Under the pieces are notes generated by a model. It was given only the letters and a program-made list of their open reading frames with translations, did no database searches and was not told the origin of the DNA. This document shows, piece after piece, positions 44,910 through 52,925 of a DNA stretch of 64,000 nucleotides. Origin of the DNA: Syntrophus buswellii. GTDB taxonomy: Bacteria; Desulfobacterota; Syntrophia; Syntrophales; Syntrophaceae. The stretch covers positions 806,001 through 870,000 of the forward strand of contig NZ_CP175563.1 in NCBI RefSeq assembly GCF_046097065.1, given 5' to 3'. Positions within the stretch are counted from its first letter, which is position 1, and every line of letters begins with the position of its first letter. The translations under genes and the position numbers were made by a program.

Positions 44910-45596
44910 TCAACCCTCCTTTACACGCAGGGCGTAAATCTGGGCCGGTTCATTCTTCAGGAAATATCGAAGGAGCAGCACCGTGACAACCCCTTCGATG
45001 ATACTGAACAAAAGCAGATGTTCAAGCGCCATCGCCGGAACGGCAATGGATAATGGGTACGGGGCATAAAGAGGCCTGCCATCCGGGCTGGAAGCGATAA
45101 GCGGTTGAATGCCGAATTCTACGGCCGTAACGATTGCGGCCACCGAAAGCCCCACGTAACCGGAAAAAAAGGCAGCCAGGGACGTGCGGGTCCCGGAGCC
45201 TGTTTTGCCGTTGATCAGTTTGAACATCCCGTAGGAAACAAAGGGCATGATCACCGCCATGTTGAAGCAGTTCGCTCCGATGGCCGTGATGCCGCCATCG
45301 CCGAAGACAATTGCCTGGAGAATGAGGACGACGGAAACGGCGATCACCGCCGTCCAGGGGCCAAGAAAAAGGGCGATAATCCCGGCTCCCACGGCATGTC
45401 CCGTGGTCCCTCCCGGAACGGGGACATTGAACATCATGATCAGAAAGGAAAAGGCCGCCGCCATGGCCAGGTAAGGAACCTGTTTCGTCGATACTTCCTT
45501 CTTGACTTTTTTCAAAGAAACGGACCAGAAGGCAAGGGACACGCCCCAGAGGGGAACATAGGTCTGTGGGCTCAAATATCCGTCAGGAATATGCAA
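44910..45596 (-). CDS. cbiM: Cobalt ECF transporter substrate-binding protein CbiM
   Basis: 228 aa. A TTG start at 45596 is chosen: it gives the invariant N-terminus (M)HIPDGYLSPQ, in which the N-terminal amine and His2 bind the metal, and it has GGAGG 7 nt upstream. An upstream in-frame ATG (45647) would bury this N-terminus and abolish the site. Further marks: NVPVPGGTTGHAVGAG (metal-binding loop) and ILQAIVFGDGGITAIGANCF. Six or seven hydrophobic segments. The start lies 1 nt past the stop of the outer-membrane protein gene, so translation is coupled. Confidence 0.92.
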   Translation of the reverse strand: MHIPDGYLSPQTYVPLWGVSLAFWSVSLKKVKKEVSTKQVPYLAMAAAFSFLIMMFNVPVPGGTTGHAVGAGIIALFLGPWTAVIAVSVVLILQAIVFGDGGITAIGANCFNMAVIMPFVSYGMFKLINGKTGSGTRTSLAAFFSGYVGLSVAAIVTAVEFGIQPLIASSPDGRPLYAPYPLSIAVPAMALEHLLLFSIIEGVVTVLLLRYFLKNEPAQIYALRVKEG

Positions 45597-45597
45597 T

Positions 45598-46401
45598 TTA
45601 AAACCTCCAGGTGACGCCGCCACGGACGGAGATATCCGTTTCAGCATCCGTCAGGCCGCCTTTGATCCCCAGACCGATATCAACATTCTCGCGAGGCGAA
45701 TAGATGAAGCCACCGAGGATATAGGCCGGATCGACGGAGGAACAGCGGTAGGGATTTTTCTCCATACCTAGATCGCCAACGAATTTTAAATATTTGAAAA
45801 TGTCATAACTTGATGCCAGCGAAACGTGCCATAAATTCTTCCTCTCATCCGTCTTGTTTTCGTTCCGGATGTAGGCCAGATTCAAATGGAAGGCCCAAGG
45901 AGCTGCCTCTCTGGAAGTGAGAAGAAAAAGATAACCGTTTGCTCTCCCCGGACCCAGTCCTTTTTCCTCATCACCGGTGGGAAGGGTCAAACCGGGCTTC
46001 AGGGCCAGGCTGAAGCCCTCCCTATCGAAAAATCGCCACTTCAATTCCAGGGAAAGATCGGCGAGTCCCTGCTCTTTTTCTGTACACCCGCCTTCTTTTT
46101 CTCTCCCAAACTCATAAGGAACGGAAAGCACAATATCAACAGGATCGAAAATTCCATAGGTGAAGGATGCCGTGAAATCCTCCGTATTCTCTTTGGCTCC
46201 GTCGTCCTTGTCATAACCGTATTCTCCGAGAACTTCCAGCTGGAACTTCCCCTTGCCCTGGGTGCCCGTATCATCGGTGACCAGAGGAATTGCGGCAGAA
46301 GCGATTGGCGTCAATCCGGTCAGGTACGTTAGTGAGATCAAAAGATAGAGGGGAAAGAATTTATTCGACATTCGCAAAAAAGCCTGCAGAAGCTCATTCA
46401 T
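45598..46401 (-). CDS. Outer-membrane beta-barrel protein, transporter-like
   Basis: 267 aa. Signal peptide at the N-terminus (LYLLISLTYLTGLTPIASA), cleaving before IPLVTDDTGTQ. The rest is alternating amphipathic strands (FQLEVLGEYGY, FSLALKPGLTLPTGDE, VDIGLGIKGGL) ending in GVTWRF, a terminal-Phe signal for barrel insertion. It resembles the phenol-degradation MetA/SphA-like barrel family. A start at 46371 would give a more regular signal peptide than 46401. Position as the first gene of the cobalt uptake operon, coupled to cbiM, suggests a role in metal or corrinoid passage across the outer membrane; this is inference. Confidence 0.75.
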   Translation of the reverse strand: MNELLQAFLRMSNKFFPLYLLISLTYLTGLTPIASAAIPLVTDDTGTQGKGKFQLEVLGEYGYDKDDGAKENTEDFTASFTYGIFDPVDIVLSVPYEFGREKEGGCTEKEQGLADLSLELKWRFFDREGFSLALKPGLTLPTGDEEKGLGPGRANGYLFLLTSREAAPWAFHLNLAYIRNENKTDERKNLWHVSLASSYDIFKYLKFVGDLGMEKNPYRCSSVDPAYILGGFIYSPRENVDIGLGIKGGLTDAETDISVRGGVTWRF

Positions 46402-46777
46402 AAGACATTTCTCTTGTCCGTGATTATCAAGGTTGTGACCTGGAAAAAAGTGCTACCAGTCGATCAAAAAAACTGCAGTTATGATTTCTGCAAGAGTACG
46501 TTTCTTTTCCTTTGCCCCAGCAGCCATATATTGAGTTTCAACAAGAGAATTCTCCAGCATTTGCCCTATGATTTAAGTCTTCTTTACATGTCTTGGTGCT
46601 ACTATAATAATTTTAGTAATACGTAGCAAGTTCTTTGGAGATTGTCAAATTTTTTGAAAATCCTTTTTTTGATGTCCTCTTTATGAATTCGAGAACTTTA
46701 TACATCCTGGTCGAAAAAAGGATGGATCACCTCGGAGGCGGCATAACTGGCCAGGAAGTTGGCGGAGGGTTTCATCA
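46402..46777. other. AT-rich intergenic region
   Basis: About 375 bp. No cobalamin or NiCo riboswitch consensus was recognised on the minus strand upstream of the cobalt operon, and no convincing gene on either strand. Confidence 0.45.
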
Positions 46778-46924
46778 ATGGCTGAGGATCAAATGACCTC
46801 CCTGAAAAGAATAACGGCCTACAACAAAGGAGAGAGCATCGACCGTTTGCCCTGCAATCCCAATATCGCCAATGGCGCCGCCCGGGTAACCGGCTGCAAG
46901 GTATCCCAATTCAAAAACAACAAA
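46778..46924 (+). pseudogene. Uroporphyrinogen decarboxylase/corrinoid methyltransferase family, N-terminal fragment
   Basis: The first about 45 residues (MTSLKRITAYNKGESIDRLP, then NPNIANGAARVTGCKVSQF) match the N-terminus of UroD-superfamily methyltransferases such as MtaA/CmuC. The usual continuation is missing: homology stops near 46920, where the minus-strand helicase remnant begins (its stop codon is 46929-46931). A good GAGG site precedes an ATG at 46793. The gene was cut by whatever created the left edge of the defence island. Confidence 0.75.
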
Positions 46925-46928
46925 AAAC

Positions 46929-48209
46929 TCACATCCTCAGATCATCAAGGAATTCCGACGCTGGAGCAACGCTCGTCACGAGGAGATGATCCCGGGCGCG
47001 GGTGCAGGCGACATAGAGCAGGTGCCGCTCCGTGTTGTAGACCTCTTCCAGATCCGTGTCATCGGCCACTGCCTCAATCCGTTCCTGGAGGGGAACGATT
47101 TCGTCATCACAGGCCATCACGGCAACGGCCCTGAATTCCAGGCCCTTCGCCAGGTGCATCGTACTGATCGAGACATAGCCACCCGTCGTTTCGACTTTGT
47201 CATCAAGAATCTTGAATGGCAGCCCAGCCGTTTCGACAGCCCGACGGCCCCGATCCAACTCCGCAGCCGAACGAACAAAAACGCCGATTTCATGAGGCGC
47301 CATCCCCTCACCGATCCGCTCGATCATCCATCCCCCGACCCCTTTGATTTCGTCCTCCTGGCTGTCGAAGATCGTGATGGCCGGTTTCGGCCCGTTGAAG
47401 ACGGAAACGATACCGCGCCGCTCTTCCGTGTTCCCGTCCACGTCGGATAACTCGGGTCCAAGGAGGCGGTCAGCCTGCATGCGGATCTGGTGTGACGTCC
47501 GGTAGTTGATCCGCAGGGTCCGGGACCGCCCCCGGATATCGACGCCCAGCGCCTTCCAGGAAAAGGGTTGCTGGAAGATTCGCTGGCCCAGGTCGCCGGC
47601 GAAGAAAAGGCTGTTTGGCCGTCCAGTTCCGAGGGCGGCGATAAACCGCAATGGTTGGATGCCCATATCCTGAGCCTCATCGACCACGACAAAGTCGAAG
47701 GGCGGTTTCCGACCGTGTCCAAAATGGGCGGCGACACGGTTGAACATGCCGGCCATCGTGACCAGATTTCCGCTCTTCAGGGACGATTGCACTCCTTCGA
47801 AAATCGACCAGAGGACGGCGCGCTGCTTCTCCGGCAGACGCGTTTTCCGGCCCAGACGACGGGCGTCGCGGTAAGCCTCCCAGGAATCCAGCTGCCAGGC
47901 ATCAACCACGTCCTCCCACTCCATCATCAGAAAATGGCGTGTAAATTTGTGCCCCCCGACTGCGCCGGCGGCTTCTTCGAGAAACTGACGGATCTTTTCC
48001 CGTGAGGCAATCTGCGGGTGTCCGATGTTCAACTCGTGGAGCCGCAAGCCGATTTCGTTCAGGGCATGGATCTCCAGACGCTCGCCGAGGCGCGGTTCGT
48101 GGTGGATCAGACGCCTCAATTTCGTTTTCAGGGCATGAGCCAGGGTTTCGGAGAAGGTGGTGAGCAGAACAGGGACATCCTTGATTGACTTGGGCCATAA
48201 AGATGCCAA
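46929..48209 (-). pseudogene. UvrD/REP-like superfamily 1 helicase, lacking its N-terminal part
   Basis: 426 codons. Present: VPVLLTTFSETLAHALKTKL (motif Ia region), FVVVDEAQDMG (motif II), FFAGDLGQRIFQQPFSW (III), TLRINYRTSHQIR (IV), VSISTMHLAKGLEFRAVAV (V) and LLYVACTRARDHLLV (VI). Absent: the Walker A loop and everything before it, which in these about 600-700 aa proteins precedes motif Ia. The frame meets a stop just upstream, with no Met start (TTG only). Cannot hydrolyse ATP as it stands. Confidence 0.8.
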
Positions 48210-48233
48210 GTGCAGGGGAGAAAATCACCACCC

Positions 48234-48581
48234 TTATTTCAACCGGTTATATTTAGTCGAAATCCCTTTTGAAGTCTTGACAGGATATTTCTCCCGATTC
48301 ATTTCAAGCTTTTTTCGAACCGCTTCCTCAACGCAAATGTTAAGGTCGTGACACAGATACATAAGCAATATGGCCACATCGGCTATTTCGCTCTCGACTT
48401 CAGCTTTTTGCTGCTCAACGATGTTTGCAATTTCGGAATCACGAGACCATCGGAAAATATCAAGCAATTCGGCGGCTTCAACGCACAAAGCCGAGCTAAG
48501 ATTGCGGGTGGTATGAAATTGTTCCCAATCTCTTTCTCGGCGAAATGTAATCAATGCGTCCAGAAGTGTTGCTGAAATCAT
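48234..48581 (-). CDS. MazG-like nucleotide pyrophosphohydrolase
   Basis: 115 aa, all-alpha NTP pyrophosphatase. Metal-binding acidic residues are in CVEAAELLDIFRW and AEVESEIADVAILLMYLC (ExxE...ExxD). N-terminal FRRERDWEQFHTTRNLSSAL is typical. ATG 48581 has AAGGATG upstream. Probable role: hydrolysis of non-canonical or excess nucleotides, or of signalling nucleotides. It is complete, unlike most of its neighbours in the island. Confidence 0.88.
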   Translation of the reverse strand: MISATLLDALITFRRERDWEQFHTTRNLSSALCVEAAELLDIFRWSRDSEIANIVEQQKAEVESEIADVAILLMYLCHDLNICVEEAVRKKLEMNREKYPVKTSKGISTKYNRLK

Positions 48582-48596
48582 GAATCATCCTTTCTA

Positions 48597-49528
48597 TTAT
48601 GACTGAAATCTATTCCGATAATGCCAATCTAGGCGATCCGGATCGGGACGCATCGATGGATGTGTCGGTACGATGGTTAGGGGGCTGTTATCGAGACGAT
48701 AGTAGACTTTGCCATTAAACCATTCCTCTCGGATCCTTGGGCTGACTCTGACTCGAAGATCTGGTGTAACACTGACCAGGCCTGCATCAAAAAGCCGATG
48801 AAAGTCAGCACGGAGCAGGAGCCCATTACGGACGTCATGTGTGCCTTCTTCCGAATAGGGAACGATGTGTGCCGCCTCCAAAACCATTAATGTTCTCTCG
48901 CCTGTAATGGCACAGCGTCGCTGGTAGGCATCCGTGACTAAAACCCGGAAAGAAGACTGTCCGAGTCTTGGTCTGATTTCAACCGTAGAACCATATTTTG
49001 CACCCTGCTCTGCAACCAGAGTCACCGTATTGATTTTACTTGATTCAAAGGGATATAATGAAATGTGTTGCTGAACTTTGCGCCATATCGTTGCACCGGC
49101 GTTTTCGGTCGTATCATACATTTTCCCACGCACAATATTTGACGACCAATCGGGGAGGTCTGTAATCCATCCACCTGGTTCAATGAAAAAAGGATTTGCC
49201 AAAACAGTGCATCCAATTGGATCATCTCTTCGTCTACTAGAAGCCAATGGAGCGATTAGTGCGCGAAGTTCGTCAAGCGAGAGACACCCGTTCTTCTGTC
49301 CAAACACATCCCAAGCCAAGCTCAGGGGTAGTGAGCTGTAAGTAACAAAAAATCCCCCACCAGCAATATGGTTGTGAGGCCGTTTGAGTTTGAACAGAAA
49401 AGGGAGACCGATGGTGCACCTTTGAAGGGTGGCATACCGCTTGGTTGCCAAAAATTCACCTCATCCGGACGTGCTTGTGAAAGGAATTGATACCATTTGT
49501 TATCAGTGACCCCAACCCAAAACTTCAT
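48597..49528 (-). pseudogene. HNH endonuclease, frameshifted
   Basis: The N-terminus MKFWVGVTDNKWYQFLSQ, with EVNFWQPSGMPPFK, runs from an ATG at 49528 (GAGG upstream). The family then continues in another frame as GLPFLFKLKRPHNHIAGGGF, with LAWDVFGQKNG and the HNH domain near the C-terminus (CAITGE, LEAAHIVPYSEEGTHDV, RNGLLLRADFHRLFDAG). The frame changes near 49405-49420. The nuclease core is intact, but its N-terminal domain is not translated in frame. The relatives are HNH restriction-like endonucleases. Confidence 0.78.
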
Positions 49529-49614
49529 TTAAGAACCTCAATTGGTCAACATCATATAATCGTTGGAATAATTACAAATAAGTTAAATTGTCCCCTTGAA
49601 CAACACTTGCTTTA

Positions 49615-49857
49615 TCAAAGCAAGGACAACGAAGTCGGACCAGACCTACCTTTTCTGCGCCACACCAGTTGCGGGTCGAGGTCGCGGCCGTCCTTTACCC
49701 GCTCCAGTCCGGAGGAGCCGCGCTCATAGGCAACGCGGACGGGTCTCTATTCCTCCTTTTGCATCACTGACTGGTATTCGGCGGTGGGGCTGTTCTTCCG
49801 CCGGGCCGCCTCGTGGGTAATAGATTCGATGGATTTTACACTTTCCTTCTTGGCCAT
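49615..49857 (-). pseudogene. Type III-like DNA methyltransferase, N-terminal fragment with amber stop
   Basis: Starts MAKKESVKSIESITHEAARR, then TAEYQSVM, meets TAG at codon 37, and continues in the same frame RPVRVAYER...DLDPQLVWRRKG. This is the recognisable N-terminus of the site-specific (adenine) DNA methyltransferases that pair with the large restriction helicase found upstream. After LVWRRKG the similarity ends and the next stop is at 49615-49617. A short extra segment (GSSGLERVKDG) also interrupts the usual ERRNRDLDPQ. Confidence 0.7.
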
Positions 49858-49861
49858 GTGC

Positions 49862-51268
49862 TTATCCTTCACTCTTTTCAATAACTTCCCAATGTCCGCC
49901 CTTGGCCGGCCCGACGCGGCGGAGGAGGCCATCCTGGCGTAACTTCGAAATCTGTTTTTCCACTCCCCTCGTCGTCATGCCAAGAGCTTCGGCCAGTTCC
50001 GGAATGGTCATTTTTGGCCTTTCTGAAAGAGAGATGAGGATTTGTTCCTCTGTTTTCCCCGAACTTTTCCCCGAACTTTTCGGTGGACCGGTGAGTTCTT
50101 CCGAACCCGCCACCGCTTTCCGGTGAACCGTGGCGGTGAACAGGCAGCCTTCCCGATCGTCGGTAAAGTCGATATCCGGCCATTCTTCCAGCGCCCGTTT
50201 GATCCCCGAGCCGAGTCCGTGATAGGGCAAAAGCCCCTTGGCCACAAACGAAACCAGGATTGGGTTGCGGATATTGGACATCCCTGTCCGGATCTTCTCC
50301 ACCGTAAGGTTGTTGGGCAGGTGACCGGGGCTGATGATCTCGATGCGGTTGTCGAAGATGAAAAGGCGAATGGTGGCGCTGACCAGATAGTCCCGGTGGA
50401 TCAGGGCGTTGACCAGCAACTCCTCGAAAACCGCCTCCGGGATCTCCGGCAGTCCCGGGGCATTGACGCCGCGGCCGCCCTGTACCTTGTGCAGGTTGCG
50501 CATGACAAAGGCCAGGGAATTCTCGAACACCTTGCGCAGGGGGCCGGAAAAATCCTCCGTATCGACGTAGTCGCTGACGTGGATCTCGTTTCCCGGATAA
50601 CGGATCGCCTTCACGACAAACTGGGGCTTGATCCACTCCGGACGTTCGGCAAAGAGGAGTACCCCGGCCAGATTCAGCATGCCTCCCTCGGTGGCGAGAT
50701 TCATGTTCTGCAGGAGCCGCAGCCTTTCGGCAGGCGAGTCCGGATAGTCCAGCTTGTAGAAATCGCGCAGAAAGTCGCGAAAGCGCAGCTTATCGATTTT
50801 CTCTATTCCTGCTTTGGTGGGCAGCTCGTCGGCATGGCATTGGTCGGAGAGCTGGAAGAGTCGGCGCAATTCTTCCTTGGAATTGATCCGCCGTTTATTG
50901 GCGCCGTTTTTCAGCCAGATGACGCCGTTTTTATCAAAGTAGGGTTTGTCGACTCCGTTGGGGACGGTTAACGCAATGATGAGTCGCCCATTGGGAAGCT
51001 GGATGTTTTCCGTCTGAACGGTAAGCGGGCTTCGCACATGCTGGCTGGCCGCATTGCTGATGAGCTGGTTGATCCGAACGATATCCTCACGCGACAGACC
51101 GGGCGTGGAACCGTCGTCTGCCACGCCGATGAGAATCGTCCCGCCTTCCGAATTGGCAAAGGCCGCCATCTCCGAGGCCAGGGAATCGACATTCTTCACC
51201 GTGACCTTGAACTGACGGGAGCTGTCTTCTCCCAGGGCTATGCCGGCAAGCAGGTCGTCACGCTTCAT
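49862..51268 (-). CDS. AlbA_2 (divergent AAA-4) ATP-binding/regulatory protein with C-terminal winged helix
   Basis: About 468 aa. N-terminal AlbA_2/Schlafen-like domain: GEDSSRQFKVTVKNVDSLAS, EMAAFANSEGGTILIGVADD. Middle: RecG-like ATPase C-domain (NALIHRDYLVSATIRLFIFD, NRIEIISPGHLPNNLTVE, GLGSGIKRALEEWP). C-terminal HTH: MTIPELAEALGMTTRGVEKQ. The start at 51268 (MKRDDLLAGIALGEDS) is preferred over 51283. Such proteins often sit inside type I or III restriction loci and are thought to regulate or assist them. This one is uninterrupted although the flanking restriction and methylase genes are broken. Confidence 0.88.
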   Translation of the reverse strand: MKRDDLLAGIALGEDSSRQFKVTVKNVDSLASEMAAFANSEGGTILIGVADDGSTPGLSREDIVRINQLISNAASQHVRSPLTVQTENIQLPNGRLIIALTVPNGVDKPYFDKNGVIWLKNGANKRRINSKEELRRLFQLSDQCHADELPTKAGIEKIDKLRFRDFLRDFYKLDYPDSPAERLRLLQNMNLATEGGMLNLAGVLLFAERPEWIKPQFVVKAIRYPGNEIHVSDYVDTEDFSGPLRKVFENSLAFVMRNLHKVQGGRGVNAPGLPEIPEAVFEELLVNALIHRDYLVSATIRLFIFDNRIEIISPGHLPNNLTVEKIRTGMSNIRNPILVSFVAKGLLPYHGLGSGIKRALEEWPDIDFTDDREGCLFTATVHRKAVAGSEELTGPPKSSGKSSGKTEEQILISLSERPKMTIPELAEALGMTTRGVEKQISKLRQDGLLRRVGPAKGGHWEVIEKSEG

Positions 51269-51269
51269 T

Positions 51270-52685
51270 TCACCCTTTCCCATGTGTTACGCCTTCGATC
51301 ATCCGGTTGAACTCGGCCTCGACCTTGGCCTCGAAGTCGGTCTCCATCCGATAGACGTCGGAAAATTCGGCGAAGGCCCACCGGCTATACCGGCCGGAGT
51401 GGTTGACGCCGGGCACCCAGTAGGGTTCCATGGTCGATTTCTTTATTTTGGCGTCCTCCCGGCGGTGATGTGCTCACAGGCCATGTCGGCCAGTTCCTGG
51501 GTAAAGCAACTGGGCGGGATAAGTGCCTCCCTTGCAGACCAGGCAGTTGTCCAGCCAATCTTTGGTGATCCGCTTCAACTGGCCGAAGAGATGCAGTTTC
51601 GGCTCCTCGCCGGGATCGCGGGACTTGGTGTAAAGCAGGTGCTTGGTGACATGGAACAGCAGCGTGGAGCGGCGAAGATCCCCCGTATGGATCAGGTCCG
51701 CCCCTTCCGCATTTTCGGGTTTGGCGCGATAGCAGTGATGGGCCTCGTCGTTGAAGACGAGGATGTTCTTCATTCCCATCAGATCGGGCATGACCCGCTG
51801 AATCATCTGGCCTTCCGTTTCCAGCGTGTCCAGTGCCGCGCCCTGCCGCCCCTGGAGGAGCAGGCGGCCGCCTTTCGAGAGTTCCACCCGTTCACGGAGC
51901 TTGAAGGCGTGGAAGTTCGTGATCACAATCTTGGCCCGTTCCAGATCGGCCAGCATATCGGCCGGAACAAGTTCGCGGCTCTGGTAATAGCTGTCCGGAT
52001 CGTTCGGCCGGAGGACGCGGAGCCGATCGCGGATCGTCAGGCCAGGCGTGACAACCAGAAAGGCGCGGGTAAACTTCCGGCTGTTGGGGCGGCGGACGGC
52101 ATTGATCGTCTGCCAGGCGATCAGCATGGCCATGACGGCGGTCTTGCCCGTACCCGTGGCCAGCTTCAGGGCCAGGCGCATCAGGTCCGGATTGGCGCTG
52201 TGATTGGCGTCGGCCAGATGATCCAGAAATCTTTTTCCGGCCTTTCCGGCGGTGGGGGCGACCTCCGTCAGCCAGATGGCCGTCTCGACTGCCTCCACCT
52301 GGCAGAAAAAAGGGCGGATGTTGCTGAAGGGATGATGTCGCCAATGCTTGAGCAGACGGGCGGTTTCAGGCGTCACCTGCCAGTCGTTCGGGTTCGGCAG
52401 GCTGCACCACTCGTCCACGCGGCTTCGGAGGAGATTGATGATCGGCGTGGGGTCATACTGCTGGTCCTGGGTGGAGAGTCCTTTGCCTTCGTCGAAGACG
52501 AGATCCGCTTGGGCTGCGGCGGCCTTGCGTTTCCGGGGTTTGGGGATGGGAGTGATGTATTCCGCCTTCCGGCGTCTCTCGATAATCTGCTGGGTCGGCT
52601 GGCCCTGATCATCAAGTTCCCAGTGCCGGGAAGGGTATGCATAGGGGGAGTTGAGAATAGGCTGTTCGAAGAATCGATTGTCCAT
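51270..52685 (-). pseudogene. Type III-like restriction enzyme helicase subunit (res), internally deleted and frameshifted
   Basis: Intact N-terminal part from MDNRFFEQPILNSPYAYPSR through Walker A (LATGTGKTAVMAML) and motif II (FNDEAHHCY) to ADLIHTGDLRR. The frame then jumps, in frame, to STLLFHVTKHLLYTKSRDPG and QLKRITKDWLDNCLVCKGG, which belong near the end of these about 1000-residue proteins, so several hundred residues including helicase motifs IV-VI are gone. A frameshift follows (ELADMACEHITAG in another frame), then a second gap, and the true C-terminus (KKSTMEPYWVPGVNHSG, RWAFAEFSDVY, EAEFNRMIEGV) in a third position. Non-functional. Confidence 0.82.
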
Positions 52686-52925
52686 GGTTAGCCTGTCTCC
52701 TGCCTGGAATAGCGCTCTTTTAAGAGCAGTGGAAGAAATCGATGGCACTTGATACACCAATTCTAAAAAACTAGCAAGATATCATGGCATTATGATGAAA
52801 AAGATTCGGTGATCGACGGAATTCATGAGAGGTAAAGAAGAGAGAGGAAGAAGAATCCTGTCTTGCTGAAGACTGTCTGATGAGATATAAGCGCAGGTTG
52901 AGAGTTCTGGATAACCGCTGTCCAG

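Noticed and set aside
46414..46626. 70-codon plus-strand frame
   Set aside because: AT-rich, Ser/Leu/Tyr-biased sequence without ribosome site or family; likely chance.
46402..46777. Cobalamin riboswitch upstream of the cobalt transporter
   Set aside because: No B12-box-like sequence or suitable hairpins seen on the minus strand.
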